From Halobacillus aidingensis (GTDB lineage: Bacteria; Bacillota; Bacilli; Bacillales; Halobacillaceae), in assembly GCF_900104185.1 (NCBI RefSeq), contig NZ_FNIZ01000001.1, positions 301,327-365,326 of the forward strand: DNA of 64,000 nt, read 5' to 3'. Both the position numbers and the translations under genes were made by a program. The stretch's first letter is position 1. Every line of letters begins with the position of its first letter. The notes under the pieces are model-generated. The model saw only the letters and a program-made list of their open reading frames with translations. It did no database searches and was not told the origin of the DNA. Shown here in pieces: positions 60,057 through 64,000 of this stretch.

Positions 60057-61784
60057 ATGAGCTATCAGGCTTTATATCGCGTATGGCGCCCGCGAAATTT
60101 TGAAGGAGTCGTCGGACAAACGCATATTACACGGACACTGCAGAATGCGATTGAGCAGAATAAATTTTCGCATGCGTATCTATTCTCTGGACCGAGGGGG
60201 ACAGGGAAAACGAGTGCTGCCAAAATTTTCGCCAAAGCCGTCAACTGCGAGCGTTCCCCTGTGAAGGAACCGTGTAACGAGTGTGATGCTTGCCTTGGTA
60301 TTCAGGATGGATCGATTTCAGATGTCATAGAAATTGATGCCGCTTCAAACAATGGTGTCGAGCAAATCAGGGAAATCCGGGACAAGGTGAAATATGCTCC
60401 TAGTGCGGTGCCTTACAAAGTGTACATCATCGATGAGGTTCATATGCTTTCCATGGGGGCTTTTAACGCCTTATTAAAAACATTAGAAGAACCTCCGAAG
60501 CACGTCATATTCATACTTGCAACAACGGAGCCTCATAAAATTCCATTAACGATTATTTCCAGATGTCAACGATTCGATTTCAAGCGGATTTCGCAAAAAG
60601 CGATGGTTGAACGGATGGAAAAAATCACATCGATTGAAGGAATCGCTATCGCAAGAGAAGCGCTGGAGATTGTAGCGCTCACAGCAGAAGGTGGAATGCG
60701 TGATGCCTTGAGTCTTCTCGATCAGGCGATTTCCTACAGTGATGATGAAGTGACGATTGAAGACGTTCTTGCAGTGACAGGTTCCGTTTCTCAAAGTAAG
60801 TTAACAGCGGTTTTGCAGTCGCTTCACAACCAGGATGCAAGAGCAGCTCTTGAAGCGGTGGATGACTTGATTCAACAAGGAAAAGACCCTGGCCGCTTTG
60901 TTTTCGATCTGATTTATTACTTAAGGGATCTGCTATTATTCCAAAGTGCACCAGACCTTGAGCATAATTTGGAAAGAGCGATTCCTGATGAAGCTTTCAA
61001 AAGCTTAGCAGGCGAATTGTCTCCGGTTTGGATTCAGCAAGCCATTCGTGAGCTGAATCGCTGCCAACAGGAAATGAAATGGACGACGAGCCCGAAAGTT
61101 TTCATAGAAATCGCTATGCTGAATATGGTGGAAGTCCAGGCGGGACCTCCCCAAGGACAACCGGTCCAATCAGAAGCTGTAGATCAGCTGGCAAGAAAGA
61201 TTGAAGGCCTTGAAAAGGAGCTGGCAAGTCTGAAAGAAAAAGGGGTCAGTGCAGCAACACAGCCACAGACACCGGCGAAAAAGCGGGCCCCTGCAAAATC
61301 CGGGAAAAAAGGGTATAATGTTCCTTATGAACGTATTCGTCAAGTGCTGAACGAAGCGTCTAAAGAAGACATCAAGAACGTTCAGGGACGCTGGGCGGAC
61401 TTTATGGAAGCTTTGAAGCGGACGAACGCTCCGGCTCATGCAACGCTTTTGAACAGTAAGCCGAGAGCTGCCTCTTCGAAGGCGCTTGTGCTTGCCTTCC
61501 GGTACGATATCCATTGTTCATTGGCATCGGAACACCAGAAGACAATTGAGCCATTGCTGACGGAATTCATTGGGAAACCGATGACGATCATTCCGATTCC
61601 TGAACAGAACTGGCAGGAAATCAGGGAAGAATACGTCCGGAAACAGAAACAATCATCTGACGAAGAGCCTGGAGTAGATGGGGAAGAAAGTGAAACGTCT
61701 CCATCCCAAGCGGGTGAAGAGGACCCCTTAGTTTCAGAAGCCCGTAAACTAGTCGGAGATGATTTAATAGAAGTCCAAGATTAA
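60057..61784 (+). CDS. dnaX: DNA polymerase III subunit gamma/tau
   Basis: 575 residues from the ATG at 60057 (GGGAG upstream; the frame is open to 59892 through the SRP RNA, so the earlier start is wrong). Walker [10 protein letters not shown], zinc site [16 protein letters not shown], Walker B IDEVHMLS, sensor in [19 protein letters not shown]. Clamp loader ATPase. Proline/lysine linker at about 425-455. Confidence 0.96.
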   Translation: MSYQALYRVWRPRNFEGVVGQTHITRTLQNAIEQNKFSHAYLFSGPRGTGKTSAAKIFAKAVNCERSPVKEPCNECDACLGIQDGSISDVIEIDAASNNGVEQIREIRDKVKYAPSAVPYKVYIIDEVHMLSMGAFNALLKTLEEPPKHVIFILATTEPHKIPLTIISRCQRFDFKRISQKAMVERMEKITSIEGIAIAREALEIVALTAEGGMRDALSLLDQAISYSDDEVTIEDVLAVTGSVSQSKLTAVLQSLHNQDARAALEAVDDLIQQGKDPGRFVFDLIYYLRDLLLFQSAPDLEHNLERAIPDEAFKSLAGELSPVWIQQAIRELNRCQQEMKWTTSPKVFIEIAMLNMVEVQAGPPQGQPVQSEAVDQLARKIEGLEKELASLKEKGVSAATQPQTPAKKRAPAKSGKKGYNVPYERIRQVLNEASKEDIKNVQGRWADFMEALKRTNAPAHATLLNSKPRAASSKALVLAFRYDIHCSLASEHQKTIEPLLTEFIGKPMTIIPIPEQNWQEIREEYVRKQKQSSDEEPGVDGEESETSPSQAGEEDPLVSEARKLVGDDLIEVQD

Positions 61785-61809
61785 CAGCTATTTAAAGGAG
61801 GAATGCTCC

Positions 61810-62127
61810 ATGCGTGGTGGAGGAAACATGAATAACATGATGAAACAAATGCAAAAAATGCAGAAGAAAATGATGAAGGCTCAAGAAGAGCTTTATGAAA
61901 TGACCTTCGAATCTTCTGCTGGTGGCGGTATGGTGAAAGTAACAGCTAACGGTAAGAAAGAGATTACGGACGTTGCAATTGATGAAGAGGTTGTAGACCC
62001 TGATGATGTAGAAATGCTTCAGGATTTAATCATTACAGCAACAAACGATGTACTGAAGCAAGTAGACGATAAGACGAACGACACTATGGGAGAATTCACG
62101 AAAGGTATGCCTGGTGGAATGTTCTAG
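61810..62127 (+). CDS. yaaK: Nucleoid-associated protein YbaB/EbfC family (YaaK)
   Basis: 105 residues. Met-rich start ([22 protein letters not shown]), long helix, then the conserved [18 protein letters not shown] block and PGGMF end. DNA-binding dimer. In the dnaX-yaaK-recR operon; AAAGGAGG site. Confidence 0.95.
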   Translation: MRGGGNMNNMMKQMQKMQKKMMKAQEELYEMTFESSAGGGMVKVTANGKKEITDVAIDEEVVDPDDVEMLQDLIITATNDVLKQVDDKTNDTMGEFTKGMPGGMF

Positions 62128-62138
62128 GAGGAATTTTC

Positions 62139-62735
62139 ATGTATTACCCGGAACCTATATCAAAACTGATCGACAGTTTTACGAAACTGCCAGGAATCGG
62201 ACCGAAGACGGCTGTTCGCCTGGCTTTTTTCGTTTTAGAAATGGAAGAGGATGATGTCCTCGATTTTGCCAAATCACTTGTAAATGCGAAAAGGGAACTT
62301 ACCCATTGTTCCGTTTGTGGGCACATAACAGACCAGGACCCTTGCTCCATCTGTCAGGATGAAACGAGAGACCAAACATTGATTTGTGTCGTTCAGGATC
62401 CAAAAGATGTCATTGCAATGGAAAAAATGAAAGAATTCAGTGGGAAGTATCACGTGCTTCACGGAGCGATTTCGCCTATGGATGGCATCGGCCCGGAAGA
62501 TATCAATGTAGAAAGCCTGATCAACCGGTTGAAAGATGAGGGAATTGAAGAATTGATTCTCGCAACGAACCCGAACATTGAAGGGGAAGCGACAGCGATG
62601 TACATTTCCCGTCTCGTGAAGCCTTCTGGTATTCGCATGACGAGGATTGCTCATGGTCTGCCGGTTGGGGGCGACCTTGAATATGCAGACGAAGTGACCC
62701 TTTCCAAAGCTCTTGAAGGACGAAGAGAACTTTAG
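62139..62735 (+). CDS. recR: Recombination protein RecR
   Basis: 198 residues. Helix-hairpin-helix ([16 protein letters not shown]), C4 zinc finger ([16 protein letters not shown]), Toprim domain with [12 protein letters not shown]. Works with RecF/RecO. AGGAGG site, 11 bp after yaaK. Confidence 0.96.
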   Translation: MYYPEPISKLIDSFTKLPGIGPKTAVRLAFFVLEMEEDDVLDFAKSLVNAKRELTHCSVCGHITDQDPCSICQDETRDQTLICVVQDPKDVIAMEKMKEFSGKYHVLHGAISPMDGIGPEDINVESLINRLKDEGIEELILATNPNIEGEATAMYISRLVKPSGIRMTRIAHGLPVGGDLEYADEVTLSKALEGRREL

Positions 62736-62750
62736 GAGGGGGGAGAAGAT

Positions 62751-62966
62751 TTGTTTGGCAGGAAAAAAACAGTGAAAAAAGAAATGGATCGAGAACTCCT
62801 CATTCACATTAAAGAGTTGAAGCGGGAGTGGGAAAATTTAAACACGATCATTGAACAGAGCATCGAACCGAGCGAAGACGGTTTGAATGATTTAGCGGTC
62901 GTCAAAGCGAAATATTTCTACTTATTAAGAGAAGCGAGATTCAGAGGAATCAATGCTTTGTCTTAA
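62751..62966 (+). CDS. yaaL: YaaL family protein (DUF2508)
   Basis: 71 residues, TTG start behind GGAGGGGGG, charged and helical. Conserved between recR and bofA in Bacilli. Function unknown. Confidence 0.9.
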   Translation: MFGRKKTVKKEMDRELLIHIKELKREWENLNTIIEQSIEPSEDGLNDLAVVKAKYFYLLREARFRGINALS

Positions 62967-63037
62967 TCGATGTACTACCCTCTTGTCTACGAGCATAGGC
63001 TGTTGATAGAACAGTTCTTGGACAAGGGGGGTTTTTT

Positions 63038-63301
63038 ATGGATCCGGTACTCGTCATTCTCTTACTAGGACTAGCCATCCCATTATTACTCATTATAGGC
63101 ATGCCGACCAAACCGTTGAAGGTGGTGGGTCAGGTCATGACCAGGCTGATTGTAGCTGTCATTCTGTTGTTTTTTGTAAACCTGTTCGGTGCCCAATTTG
63201 GGTTACATGTTCCGATCAATGGCTTTACGGCAATCGTATCAGCTATCCTGGGGGTTCCTGGAGTATTATCTTTAACAGCTATTCATTTTTGGATTATTTA
63301 A
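63038..63301 (+). CDS. bofA: Pro-sigma-K processing inhibitor BofA
   Basis: 87 residues, two to three membrane segments ending in ...AILGVPGVLSLTAIHFWII. Holds the SpoIVFB protease inactive in the forespore outer membrane until the sigma-G signal. GGGGGG site. Confidence 0.92.
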   Translation: MDPVLVILLLGLAIPLLLIIGMPTKPLKVVGQVMTRLIVAVILLFFVNLFGAQFGLHVPINGFTAIVSAILGVPGVLSLTAIHFWII

Positions 63302-63474
63302 AAGGGGGAAGTTTTATGCTTCGCCTTTTTATTTTGCGGAAAAAGCCCTTTTGATTAGAACTTTCCTTATTATATAATTTACCTTTTTGGAGCTTAAGGA
63401 GAACCTCTATGAATGGAACAACTTCTATAGAAGAAACATTCTTTGAAAATATGTATATTTTTTTAATAAATCTA

Positions 63475-63503
63475 TTGCGTCATTCGAAATGCCATGATAT
63501 ATT
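63475..63503 (+). promoter_or_regulatory. rRNA promoter P1
   Basis: TTGCGT (63475-63480), 17-bp spacer, TATATT (63498-63503). The 440 bp from bofA to the 16S gene hold this, P2 and the leader; no gene is visible. Confidence 0.8.
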
Positions 63504-63569
63504 ATTACTTGTCGCGTTAACAGAGCGGCCAGCCGCAAACGGCTTAAAAAAATAAATCATAAAAAGTTG

Positions 63570-63598
63570 TTGACGAAAACAACTACACATGATATATT
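63570..63598 (+). promoter_or_regulatory. rRNA promoter P2
   Basis: TTGACG (63570-63575), 17-bp spacer, TATATT (63593-63598), 95 bp after P1. The leader contains the conserved GATCTTTGAAAACTGAAC. Confidence 0.88.
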
Positions 63599-63745
63599 AA
63601 TTAAGTCGCTGTTTTGAAGCGGCACACAAAACATTTGATCTTTGAAAACTGAACGAACCAACCAGTACGTCAAAACATTTCTTCTTTATAGAAGAAATTT
63701 GAAACAAGCACATTCGGTGTGCAAATGAGCAAGTCAAACTTAACT

Positions 63746-64000
63746 TTTATGGAGAGTTTGATCCTGGCTCAGGACGAACGCTGGCGGCGTGCCTAATACA
63801 TGCAAGTCGAGCGCGGGAAGCGAGTGGATCCCTTCGGGGTGAAGCTCGTGGAACGAGCGGCGGACGGGTGAGTAACACGTGGGCAACCTGCCTGTAAGAT
63901 CGGAATAACCCCAGGAAACCGGGGCTAATGCCGGGTAATACTTTCTTTCGCATGAAGGAAAGTTGAAAGATGGCTTCTTGCTATCACTTACAGATGGGCC
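63746..64000 (+). rRNA. 16S ribosomal RNA, 5' part
   Basis: Starts with the TTTATGGAGAGTTTGATCCTGGC region and GACGAACGCTGGCGGCGTGCC, and runs off the right edge. The V1 region (CGCGGGAAGCGAGTGGATCC) resembles Halobacillus and allied genera. The exact first base is estimated from B. subtilis. Confidence 0.97.

Noticed and set aside
61265..61315. A-rich runs in dnaX (GCGAAAAAGCG and GGGAAAAAAGGG) as a programmed frameshift
   Set aside because: Neither is the proper A-AAA-AAG slippery heptamer in frame and no following stem-loop is evident; Bacillus dnaX is not known to need it.

Overview
The window is the replication-origin region of a spore-forming, probably moderately halophilic member of the Bacillaceae. 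Halobacillus or a close relative (Pontibacillus, Thalassobacillus) is my best guess. It rests on the 5' part of the 16S gene, the low-GC Firmicute ribosome-binding sites, the many acidic proteins, the sporulation and germination genes, and a gene order close to Bacillus subtilis around dnaA. The genus is an inference; the order is secure.

Layout. Positions 1-1305 hold the start of soj (parA) and noc, both on the minus strand. Positions 1306-15680 are a block of accessory genes between noc and rsmG, which are neighbours in B. subtilis. It holds an MFS exporter behind a leader peptide and a hairpin that can hide its ribosome-binding site, an acetyltransferase, the spore photoproduct lyase pair splAB, a pair of unknown membrane proteins, a gerA-type germinant receptor operon, a DUF3231 gene, two short-chain dehydrogenases, a Nei-type glycosylase and a small phosphoesterase. 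Positions 15681-22691 are the conserved minus-strand row rsmG, mnmG, mnmE, jag, yidC (spoIIIJ), rnpA, rpmH. oriC lies on both sides of dnaA (about 22905-23180 and 24718-24880). The plus-strand row dnaA, dnaN, yaaA, recF, remB, gyrB, gyrA follows to 32658.

From 32869 to 41326 come an HD-GYP gene, yaaC, guaB, dacA, pdxST, a T-box-controlled serS and a tRNA-Ser. Then, with insertions compared with B. subtilis: an HxlR regulator and an MFS exporter facing apart, a NUDIX gene, dck and dgk, a tRNA-Arg, modAB, an M50 peptidase, a YjcZ-type peptide, an aldehyde dehydrogenase, queF behind a preQ1 riboswitch, acsA with a CcpA site, a nucleobase permease, a lone lysine/ornithine N-hydroxylase, a PfpI-family gene and a DUF3891 gene. 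The B. subtilis order resumes with yaaH (sleL), tadA, the SRP RNA, dnaX, yaaK, recR, yaaL and bofA. An rrn operon with tandem promoters starts at the right edge.

Between genes the most striking items are: a mosaic of long, imperfectly palindromic repeats (five copies, from about 530 bp down to a 56-bp remnant); three parS-like and two Noc-box-like sites; a second cluster of perfect DnaA boxes upstream of mnmE; and the leader/attenuator structure before the MFS gene at 2335.
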